Assembly (NCBI GenBank): GCA_015661645.1
Contig: DQVR01000042.1
Coordinates: forward strand, 1 to 11,216
DNA from: Pyrodictium delaneyi
GTDB taxonomy: Archaea; Thermoproteota; Thermoprotei_A; Sulfolobales; Pyrodictiaceae
Direction: 5' to 3'
Length of the DNA stretch: 11,216 nucleotides
The position numbers were made by a program, and so were the translations under genes. Below, piece by piece: positions 6,624-11,216 of this stretch; position 1 is the stretch's first letter; each line of letters opens with the position of its first letter. The notes beneath the pieces are model-generated. The model ran no database searches. It was not told where the DNA came from and worked only from the letters and a program-made list of their open reading frames with translations.

Positions 6624-6911
6624 CTACTCCTCTACAGTTCGTGGTGCCACGATAAACCCCTTTTCTGTCTTTGCTGCGTTAAGGAGTGCAGCTTTGTTAT
6701 CCAGGCTCTTGGAAGGCTTGTCTGCTCTTAGAAGTCCCTCCTTGTCTATCGGATGGTATAGAGGCTCTATGCCCTCCAGCTGTGCTTTAAGAAGTACATC
6801 AATAAGCTTCCTTGCCTTAATGATTCGTTTCCTGAGTTCTTCTGCCTCCTCTTCGTCTAGACTTATACGCGAAAGCCATGCAACATTTCTAATGTCTATG
6901 CTGTCTCTCAT
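6624..6911 (-). CDS. gatC: Aspartyl/glutamyl-tRNA amidotransferase subunit C
   Basis: GatC is the small subunit of the GatCAB complex that converts Glu-tRNA(Gln) and/or Asp-tRNA(Asn) to the amide form; it wraps around and stabilises GatA. The sequence shows the family pattern: RNVAWLSRISLDEEEAEELR, a central long helix, GIEPLYHP, LLRADKPSKSLD, ALLNAAKTEKGFIVAP. From ATG 6911 it has 95 residues, the usual length. I chose this ATG because it overlaps the upstream beta-CASP stop as ATGA and has AAAGGTG about 6 nt before it; the GTG at 6920 lies inside that SD. gatA and gatB are not in the window; archaeal gat genes are often scattered. It is the second gene of a tightly coupled two-gene operon. 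Confidence 0.92.
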   Translation of the reverse strand: MRDSIDIRNVAWLSRISLDEEEAEELRKRIIKARKLIDVLLKAQLEGIEPLYHPIDKEGLLRADKPSKSLDNKAALLNAAKTEKGFIVAPRTVEE

Positions 6912-8029
6912 TTTGTCCACCTTTCAGTACTCGGCTGCACAACAGCTGGTATACCCAAACGTTTAGAGACGTACGAGGCAAAATAAGCGGCGGCCCGGCC
7001 GCCGCGGTAACCGTCTACTATGAGCATCCGTGGCCTGGCCTCTTCGACATAGCTTACAAGCTGGCGGAAGTCGGCATGGTCGCTGAACGAGACAATCCAC
7101 TCCCGTGGGCTAATCCTTCGGAGAGGCTCGCGGAACTCCCATCCAGTAAGTAGCACGTGGACCGGTCTTAGCCCGTTGCTCGGAGGAAGCAGCCGCCGTC
7201 TACGCCAGCTACTATAGTGCCTAAACCCTATGTACCAGCCACTACGCCTAACCTCTAGGGCCTCCCTAGTACCGTCGACTACGACCTCTCCCACTCGATA
7301 GCCATGACGTTCAAGCACGGCGACGCTTCTACCAATGCGCTGGTTTACTAGGAAAGGCGCATCAACGCCGTACCGCCTAAGCAGAAGCATAATCTCTTCT
7401 ATCTTCCCATAGTAGCCATATATGTATACAGGGCCGTGCATAAGCCCTTCTTGCACAACGTCGGCGAGAAGAATGTCTATCTCATCCTGCCACGGGCGCA
7501 CCCACTCCTCGGCGCCATAAGTGGCATCTATCACGAGCACGTCAAGCTCATACAGTATATCTGTACCGGGTAGCTTAAAGTCGCCGGTATAGCCTATACG
7601 GTAGCCATTTGAAAGCTCCACTACAGTTTCTGCGGCACCTGGAACGTGATTAGCCCGTCTAAGTGTAAGCACATCTCCGTCAATGGAGACAGAGACGCTG
7701 TAGGGGAGCGTGAGCCGCTTGCTCGGAGGAACCCTATACCCTGCAACCTCAAGGAGATCTAGCGTCAACGGTGTAGCAGCTATGAATGAAGCTTCGCGAA
7801 TACTCTTCCTGAGGTCTACTATATGGTCTTGATGTATGTGTGTGACTACTCGTACACTAAATCCATGTGCATGTCCGTCTGCTACTATATTGCTACCGAG
7901 CATTATGGCGCCAGTTTCTAGAACAGCAGCGACTTCTAGCGGTCTTTGCAAGGACCAGTACTCCCTAGAGGAGAGGGCATAGAGCGAAGGTATTACAATT
8001 AAGCTTTGAGCCAACTCCACAGAACACAA
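6908..8029 (-). CDS. Beta-CASP/metallo-beta-lactamase fold nuclease-like protein
   Basis: A 373-residue two-metal hydrolase of the metallo-beta-lactamase fold with a beta-CASP-type C-terminal part. Such proteins process RNA 3' or 5' ends, or act as DNA exonucleases. Seen motifs: THIHQDH (63-69, the HxHxDH zinc signature), NHVPGAAE (127-134, motif III His), YTGDF (147-151, motif IV Asp), VIDATYG (166-172, motif A Asp) and FSDHADF (315-321, motif C His). All main metal ligands are present, so an active enzyme is likely. There is no N-terminal KH domain, so it is not the long archaeal CPSF-type (aCPSF1), and 373 residues is short. The start is TTG 8029; GTG 8020 is an alternative. Its stop TGA overlaps the gatC ATG. 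Substrate is unknown. Confidence 0.88.
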   Translation of the reverse strand: MCSVELAQSLIVIPSLYALSSREYWSLQRPLEVAAVLETGAIMLGSNIVADGHAHGFSVRVVTHIHQDHIVDLRKSIREASFIAATPLTLDLLEVAGYRVPPSKRLTLPYSVSVSIDGDVLTLRRANHVPGAAETVVELSNGYRIGYTGDFKLPGTDILYELDVLVIDATYGAEEWVRPWQDEIDILLADVVQEGLMHGPVYIYGYYGKIEEIMLLLRRYGVDAPFLVNQRIGRSVAVLERHGYRVGEVVVDGTREALEVRRSGWYIGFRHYSSWRRRRLLPPSNGLRPVHVLLTGWEFREPLRRISPREWIVSFSDHADFRQLVSYVEEARPRMLIVDGYRGGRAAAYFASYVSKRLGIPAVVQPSTERWTK

Positions 8030-8060
8030 ACGTCACAGGGAAACTGCTAGTATGCTATGT

Positions 8061-8070
8061 ATAAAAATTA
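8061..8070 (-). promoter_or_regulatory. TATA box of the beta-CASP/gatC operon
   Basis: The minus-strand taatttttat is centred about 35 nt before TTG 8029. It predicts a transcript start near 8039 and a near-leaderless message. It directly follows the palindrome at 8075-8084 in the reading direction. Confidence 0.5.
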
Positions 8071-8071
8071 C

Positions 8072-8100
8072 GGGCACGGCCGTGATAAAATAGTGTGCCC
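8072..8100. repeat. Nested palindromes beside the beta-CASP/gatC promoter
   Basis: CACGGCCGTG (8075-8084) is a perfect 10-bp palindrome. Overlapping it, GGGCAC (8072-8077) and GTGCCC (8095-8100) are perfect inverted arms around 17 bases. The position at the upstream edge of the TATA box would suit an operator or activator site. It could also act as a secondary hairpin behind the neighbouring terminator. Confidence 0.4.
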
Positions 8101-8107
8101 TAACTAG

Positions 8108-8124
8108 CCTCGCTGGTAGCGAGG
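8108..8124 (-). terminator. Hairpin terminator of the 338-residue protein gene
   Basis: CCTCGCT (8108-8114) and AGCGAGG (8118-8124) form a perfect 7-bp stem with a 3-nt loop, one base after the minus-strand stop at 8126-8128. Downstream in that direction is the T-rich CTATTTTAT at about 8084-8092. Stem position and the T-rich tail suggest termination. Confidence 0.55.
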
Positions 8125-8125
8125 G

Positions 8126-9142
8126 CTAAGCCTGCTTAGCAAAGCCGAAGGTTAGGTTGAAGAGCTGGTCTAGCTCGGCCTTAATCTCGTCCCTCTTCTC
8201 CTTGACAGCCTTTACTACCGCCTCTAAGGCGTTGTAAGCCCTACTCGGTATCTTACCGCGGAACCAGCTCACGTCCTTAGCCATGCCCACGCCTATGCTG
8301 TCATACTTTATGCCGGTTAGCGGGTCCTCCTCGCGCTCGTTGACCAGCTTGTCTATCTCTAGTACTAGCGTACCGCGTGCGAGCATGTAGTCGCCGTAGG
8401 GGTCAACAAGCTTTAGTACCTGCTTCTTTATCTTGCTTAGTATCCTTATGCCTAGTATCTTCTCTGGCGAGGGCCTTATCTTGGCTACCTGTAGGGCGCC
8501 GAGGAGCGCTACTATGCCGCTGAGGTCGCTGAACGGCTCATACCAAGGCCTTCCGCGGCCACCGGCAGGCATCTGCTCAGCGCTGGCACGTAGGAGTACC
8601 TGGCCGCTGAGCACTGTGTTGTAGGCACTAGCCTTCTTGAACTTCTCCTCGAGGGCTATGTCAATTATGCTCTCGGCATTACTGCCGACGAAGAGTGTAT
8701 TGCGCGCTGGTGTATCGAACACGACGCCCATGTAGAAGCCGAACATCACGGCAGCCTCTGGCCTATCGGCGGCCTTGAATACAGTGTCGCCTAGTAGCGT
8801 CCTCTGTAACGCGACGTCGCTTAGCCTCCTAGGGGCCTCGCTGTAAGCTATTACACGAACTAGGCCGAAGCTCTGCATCATGCGTAGGTAGTACAGTAGG
8901 TCGTTCATACCGAAGTTCTTGAGCGCCACATACTTCTCGCCGAGCATCTCGACGCGAACAATACCGCCAACAATCTCGCTGACCTTCTTCGGCGGCTGGC
9001 CAGGCTCAGCAGCACCTGCTAGCATGTCCTTGTAGAACTCTATTAGCCCGGACACGCCGCCCAGCTTACCCTGCGCAGCAGCGGCTAGCTCCTTGAACCT
9101 ACGCGGCACCCTAGCCTCTAGGGTCAGAGGGGGTAGCAGCAT
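8126..9142 (-). CDS. Hypothetical protein, 338 aa, probably well expressed
   Basis: I do not recognise the family. The protein is soluble-looking, mixed alpha/beta, with no signal peptide or membrane segment. Notable parts are a Gly/Pro-containing loop (GAAEPGQPPKK) in the first quarter, the segment FGFYMGVVFDTPARNTLFVG, a Gly-rich stretch MPAGGRGRPWYEPFSDLSG in the middle, and a charged helical C-terminus rich in Lys/Glu. The DNA is clearly more G+C-rich (about 63% in 8461-8520) and more uniform in codon choice than the left-hand genes. A good SD (GGTG, 5 nt before ATG 9142), a T-rich TATA box and a terminator hairpin frame it as a single-gene unit. Together these suggest an abundant protein in this lineage. 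Any function would be a guess; homology search with structure prediction is the route to one. Confidence 0.85.
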   Translation of the reverse strand: MLLPPLTLEARVPRRFKELAAAAQGKLGGVSGLIEFYKDMLAGAAEPGQPPKKVSEIVGGIVRVEMLGEKYVALKNFGMNDLLYYLRMMQSFGLVRVIAYSEAPRRLSDVALQRTLLGDTVFKAADRPEAAVMFGFYMGVVFDTPARNTLFVGSNAESIIDIALEEKFKKASAYNTVLSGQVLLRASAEQMPAGGRGRPWYEPFSDLSGIVALLGALQVAKIRPSPEKILGIRILSKIKKQVLKLVDPYGDYMLARGTLVLEIDKLVNEREEDPLTGIKYDSIGVGMAKDVSWFRGKIPSRAYNALEAVVKAVKEKRDEIKAELDQLFNLTFGFAKQA

Positions 9143-9181
9143 ACTCCCACCACTCCACGTACAAGCATCTATGGAGCCAGG

Positions 9182-9192
9182 AGTTAAAAATT
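9182..9192 (-). promoter_or_regulatory. TATA box of the 338-residue protein gene
   Basis: The minus-strand taatttttaac lies about 40-50 nt before ATG 9142. It predicts a transcript start near 9160 and a leader of about 18 nt that includes the GGTG at 9148-9151. Confidence 0.5.
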
Positions 9193-9313
9193 ACCCTCTT
9201 CAGCATGGAATACCGCCAATCCAGGACTAGCATATTTGGCAGAGACCAGGTGCACAATAGACCCGGTATTACGCCAGGCCACGTAAAAATAGCAATTAGC
9301 CATAATAACAGCG

Positions 9314-9332
9314 GGCCAGCAGGAGGCTGGCC
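9314..9332 (-). terminator. Hairpin terminator of the ArnR-like gene
   Basis: GGCCAGC (9314-9320) and GCTGGCC (9326-9332) form a perfect 7-bp stem with a 5-nt loop, 12 bases past the minus-strand stop. It is followed in that direction by T-rich stretches (about 9284-9308). The rest of 9193-9313 shows no convincing gene. Confidence 0.55.
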
Positions 9333-9344
9333 AGCAATGCTACG

Positions 9345-10205
9345 CTAGTAGCTCTGGGAAACAAGCACAGCGAGAAAGCTAAGCACTACAAGCCAAGCAC
9401 CAAGCACGATAACCCCTACACTAGGATAGGCAACAACAATACTCATAGCTATAGCAGAGCCCAGCGAAGTAACAAACACAAGTCTCTTAAGGACAAGGCG
9501 TGGATGAAGAGTTCTCGTTATAGACACGAGAACACGAGCAGCAAGAGAGCGGCGCACACGCATATACTCCGGCAAGCGATGCAACAGCTTCACACCATCG
9601 CGAGTAAGCCGGTAATAAATACGAGTCCTCCGGAAAGGCCCCCACCCAGTACTACGTAGAACCCGTGAAAAGAGTCGAGGCTCACGCCTACTATACACGG
9701 AAAGATACTCATCAAGCTGCCTCGGCCCAACACGGGCAATAGCAGCAAGAACCTCTAACGGCAGCTCATACCTCGGGCTAAAACCAAGCGCGGCAATAAC
9801 ATCATAGAGGTAGACATACCGGGTTACAAAGGACAATACATCGTACACGCTAGGGGTGCTAGAAGGAGGCATCAACGTACCACTACTAGCCGAGCTATCG
9901 CTAACAACGTTTCGAAGAATATTGTACACCTCCATACCCTTATCCGTAAGCTGAACAAACCCATTACTAATACTCACGAGGCCCTTAACCCGCATCTTGC
10001 GAAGACTATCAAGTACAGCCTTACGCGAGACATCAAGCAACGCAACAATATCATCTACATACGCACCTTTATCACCGATAGTCATCAGTATACGTAGCTG
10101 AAGCCAACCACGAGATAGGTCTATAACAGAATCGACCTGACGTAACAGCTCCAGCTTATCGAAAAACAGGTTCCGCTGGGCAAACTCCTGTCGCGCGACA
10201 GTCAA
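9345..10205 (-). CDS. Membrane-anchored winged-helix regulator, ArnR-like
   Basis: A 286-residue protein with two DNA-binding-type regions and a membrane tail. Residues 33-95 form a winged helix: ILMTIGDKGAYVDDIVALL, then recognition-helix-like SRKAVLDSLRKMRVKGLV and wing SISNGFVQLTDKG. Residues 141-210 look like a second winged helix ending in IYYRLTRDGVKLL. Residues about 242-261 and 263-282 are two hydrophobic spans near the C-terminus. This layout, N-terminal HTH plus two C-terminal membrane spans, is that of the Sulfolobus archaellum regulators ArnR/ArnR1, and the gene lies divergently next to archaellin. It probably senses a membrane or envelope signal and controls the archaellin promoter. 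The start is TTG 10205, because no ATG occurs until Met41, inside the first domain. The second winged helix makes it larger than I recall for Sulfolobus ArnR. Orthology is inferred from layout and context. Confidence 0.8.
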   Translation of the reverse strand: MTVARQEFAQRNLFFDKLELLRQVDSVIDLSRGWLQLRILMTIGDKGAYVDDIVALLDVSRKAVLDSLRKMRVKGLVSISNGFVQLTDKGMEVYNILRNVVSDSSASSGTLMPPSSTPSVYDVLSFVTRYVYLYDVIAALGFSPRYELPLEVLAAIARVGPRQLDEYLSVYSRREPRLFSRVLRSTGWGPFRRTRIYYRLTRDGVKLLHRLPEYMRVRRSLAARVLVSITRTLHPRLVLKRLVFVTSLGSAIAMSIVVAYPSVGVIVLGAWLVVLSFLAVLVSQSY

Positions 10206-10245
10206 GGCAGTACCCCAGAAACCAAAAAGAATACAGCAGACTGCA

Positions 10246-10255
10246 CTAGATTAAA
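10246..10255 (-). promoter_or_regulatory. TATA box of the ArnR-like gene
   Basis: The minus-strand TTTAATCTAG lies about 45 nt before TTG 10205, predicting a transcript start near 10225. The same decamer recurs at 10290-10299, so it may also be a regulator half-site. Confidence 0.4.
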
Positions 10256-10319
10256 CTACTGTCGCCCACCGGCCCCAGCTCAAACAGAGCTAGATTAAAA
10301 ACACTCGTTCGCCCGCCGG
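10246..10319. repeat. Two imperfect direct repeats between regulator and archaellin
   Basis: CTAGATTAAA occurs at 10246-10255 and 10290-10299. Each copy is followed by a related G+C block, GTCGCCCACCGG (10261-10272) and TTCGCCCGCCGG (10308-10319). The two composite units are 44-47 bp apart. They are candidate binding sites for the divergently encoded regulator, lying between the two promoters. Confidence 0.5.
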
Positions 10320-10323
10320 GCGA
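10309..10323. promoter_or_regulatory. Palindromic operator candidate upstream of archaellin
   Basis: TCGCCCG (10309-10315) and CGGGCGA (10317-10323) are perfect arms around one base. The site ends 11 bp before the archaellin TATA box, where an archaeal activator or repressor would contact TBP/TFB. Confidence 0.5.
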
Positions 10324-10334
10324 CAACAAGCCCC

Positions 10335-10343
10335 AAACTTAAA
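10335..10343 (+). promoter_or_regulatory. TATA box of archaellin
   Basis: The sequence aaacttaaa predicts a transcript start near 10366 and a leader of about 58 nt, unusually long for this window. The leader carries GAGGTGAT (10408-10415), a near-perfect SD ending 8 nt before ATG 10424. Confidence 0.5.
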
Positions 10344-10407
10344 GCAAACGTCACAACTTACACTAACACGGCCAAGCATGGCTAAATCCAATAAGGATAT
10401 GTGTGAA

Positions 10408-10415
10408 GAGGTGAT
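10408..10415 (+). promoter_or_regulatory. Strong Shine-Dalgarno site of archaellin
   Basis: GAGGTGAT ends 8 nt before ATG 10424 and 17 nt before the in-frame ATG 10433. This decides for the first start and for a short three-residue MPR addition ahead of the signal peptide. Confidence 0.7.
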
Positions 10416-10423
10416 CCCCAGCT

Positions 10424-11050
10424 ATGCCCCGCATGAGAGGTATAGTAGGCATCGAAGCAGCAATAGTACTCATAGCATTCGTCCTAGTCGCAAGCGCGCT
10501 AGCATTCGTAGCAATCAACATGGGTATGTTTGCAAGCCAAAAGAGCAAAGAAGTAATGGCCAAAGCATACGAGGCTAGCACAAGAGCACTAGACGTAGCA
10601 GGCAGCGCCATAGCAAAAGTCGATACAGCGAGCGAGCAAGTAGTCATGGTGTATGTACCGGTAAAGCTAGCAGCAGGTGCAAGCCCTATAGACCTCAATA
10701 AGACAGTAGTCTCAGTGCTAATACAGAAGCCTAATGAAACAGGTGTAGCTATAGCAGACGCGGTCAGTGATGCATCTGTTGTAAGGATAACTATGCTTGA
10801 CGAGATAATTTTGGATAGTTATAATGCTAGCTGGTTCGCTACCAGCAAAAGTGATACTGATAGGCTGCTAGAGCAAGGAGAGATTCTGATACTAGCGATA
10901 AACGTTACCAACAGTACTGGTGCAGGTCTGCCAGCGTACAGCACTGTAGAAATAGAGATTAAGCCACCAATAGGTGCGCCCCTACTAGTAAGGTACGAAG
11001 TACCACCAATACTGACAAGCGACTATATAGACCTAATAATAGGCGGCTAA
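10424..11050 (+). CDS. Archaellin (archaellum filament protein)
   Basis: The 208-residue subunit of the archaellum filament, secreted and assembled at the membrane. The N-terminus has a class III signal peptide, MPRMRGIVG, with basic Arg3/Arg5 and the prepilin-peptidase (PibD/FlaK) site after Gly9. The hydrophobic helix IEAAIVLIAFVLVASALAF follows, continuing as VAINMGMFASQKSKE. This closely resembles crenarchaeal FlaB (Sulfolobus: AIILIAFIITASVLAYVAIN). The outer domain is Thr/Ser/Asn-rich and carries five N-glycosylation sequons, at Asn92, 104, 134, 160 and 163, suggesting a glycosylated filament. It is the first gene after the divergent ArnR-like regulator and probably heads an archaellum operon that continues past the right edge. 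Confidence 0.95.
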   Translation: MPRMRGIVGIEAAIVLIAFVLVASALAFVAINMGMFASQKSKEVMAKAYEASTRALDVAGSAIAKVDTASEQVVMVYVPVKLAAGASPIDLNKTVVSVLIQKPNETGVAIADAVSDASVVRITMLDEIILDSYNASWFATSKSDTDRLLEQGEILILAINVTNSTGAGLPAYSTVEIEIKPPIGAPLLVRYEVPPILTSDYIDLIIGG

Positions 11051-11063
11051 CCGTAAGAACTTC

Positions 11064-11071
11064 ATATAAAA
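11064..11071 (+). promoter_or_regulatory. Possible internal promoter downstream of archaellin
   Basis: The sequence atataaaa lies 34-41 nt before ATG 11105 in a 54-bp gap. It could give a second transcript for the downstream genes. In Sulfolobus a secondary promoter after flaB is known; that it applies here is inference. Confidence 0.4.
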
Positions 11072-11104
11072 ACGGAACATAGAAAGGGTAAAGGGTGTAT
11101 ACCA

Positions 11105-11216
11105 ATGGCGGTTTTTTACGCCCCCCTTCCCCGGGGTCCATTTAGGCTTCGCGGCCTCTCTACGCCAGAACACATAGTCATAATCATATCCTTCGCAGTT
11201 ACTGTAGTAGCTTTTA
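11105..11216 (+). CDS. N-terminal fragment of a putative archaellum-operon membrane protein
   Basis: An open frame of 37 codons runs from ATG 11105 off the right edge with no stop. GGGTG (11093-11097) lies 7 nt upstream as an SD. The visible protein has a short basic, Pro/Arg-rich N-terminus (YAPLPRGPFRLRG), then STPEH and a hydrophobic run IVIIISFAVTVVAF that begins a membrane span. Its place right after archaellin suggests an accessory archaellum component such as FlaG, FlaF or FlaX, which have one N-terminal membrane span. The fragment is too short to choose, and the PRGPFRLRG stretch does not match a family I recognise. Confidence 0.6.
   Translation, partial: MAVFYAPLPRGPFRLRGLSTPEHIVIIISFAVTVVAF

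Noticed and set aside
8126..9142. Cas7/CRISPR-associated or cannula-type protein
   Set aside because: No signal peptide (unlike cannula proteins), and no recognisable Cas motif or Cas neighbours.
9205..9348. Plus-strand 47-codon frame starting at ATG 9205
   Set aside because: No SD, TATA spacing too short, and it runs through the terminator hairpin of the ArnR-like gene into that gene's 3' end.
10246..10323. CRISPR array
   Set aside because: Only two imperfect units, no uniform spacers and no cas genes nearby.
10378..10578. 66-codon frame from ATG 10378 in the archaellin leader
   Set aside because: Overlaps archaellin in another frame, its composition is that of a shadow frame, and no SD precedes it. 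A uORF role is possible but unsupported.

Overview
The window looks like chromosomal DNA from a hyperthermophilic crenarchaeon, most likely of the Desulfurococcales/Pyrodictiaceae type. The signs are an archaeal initiator tRNA with an A1-U72 type acceptor and encoded CCA, A+T-rich TATA boxes 25-30 nt before inferred transcript starts, GGTG-type Shine-Dalgarno (SD) sites, GTG/TTG starts, and a Sulfolobus-like archaellin. The species cannot be fixed from sequence alone. No transposase, CRISPR array or phage gene was seen.

Layout. Position 1-76 is initiator tRNA-Met, cut by one base at the window edge. Position 261-2435 is a large, A+T-rich, unrecognised protein whose 3' end overlaps the convergent nicotinate phosphoribosyltransferase gene. 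That gene sits behind a YjbQ-family gene in a two-gene minus-strand operon (4011-2406). A divergent plus-strand block follows: a thioredoxin-like protein (4153-4590), a noncoding stretch with a foldable G+C-rich patch, a very well-formed box C/D guide RNA candidate (4814-4872), a BtpA-family TIM-barrel protein and a methylenetetrahydrofolate reductase-like protein. A second minus-strand block holds a beta-CASP/metallo-beta-lactamase protein translationally coupled to gatC (8029-6624), then an unrecognised 338-residue protein with its own promoter and terminator (9142-8126). The right end is the start of an archaellum locus: a membrane-anchored winged-helix regulator resembling ArnR (10205-9345, minus), a divergent control region with repeats and a palindrome, archaellin (10424-11050), and the first 37 codons of another membrane-associated protein.

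How the parts fit. The right end reads as a motility module: the divergent membrane-bound regulator probably controls the archaellin promoter, and a second TATA box before the next gene may set the ratio of filament protein to motor components. The middle is housekeeping: NAD salvage, redox, one-carbon metabolism, tRNA-dependent amidation and RNA processing. The most notable item is the box C/D RNA. Its two 12-nt guides, kink-turn stem and C/C'/D'/D boxes all fit. It overlaps the upstream start codon available to the BtpA gene and ends one base before a better start. No target was identified.

No gene-free stretch exceeds 300 bases. The longest, 4591-4873, is described below.
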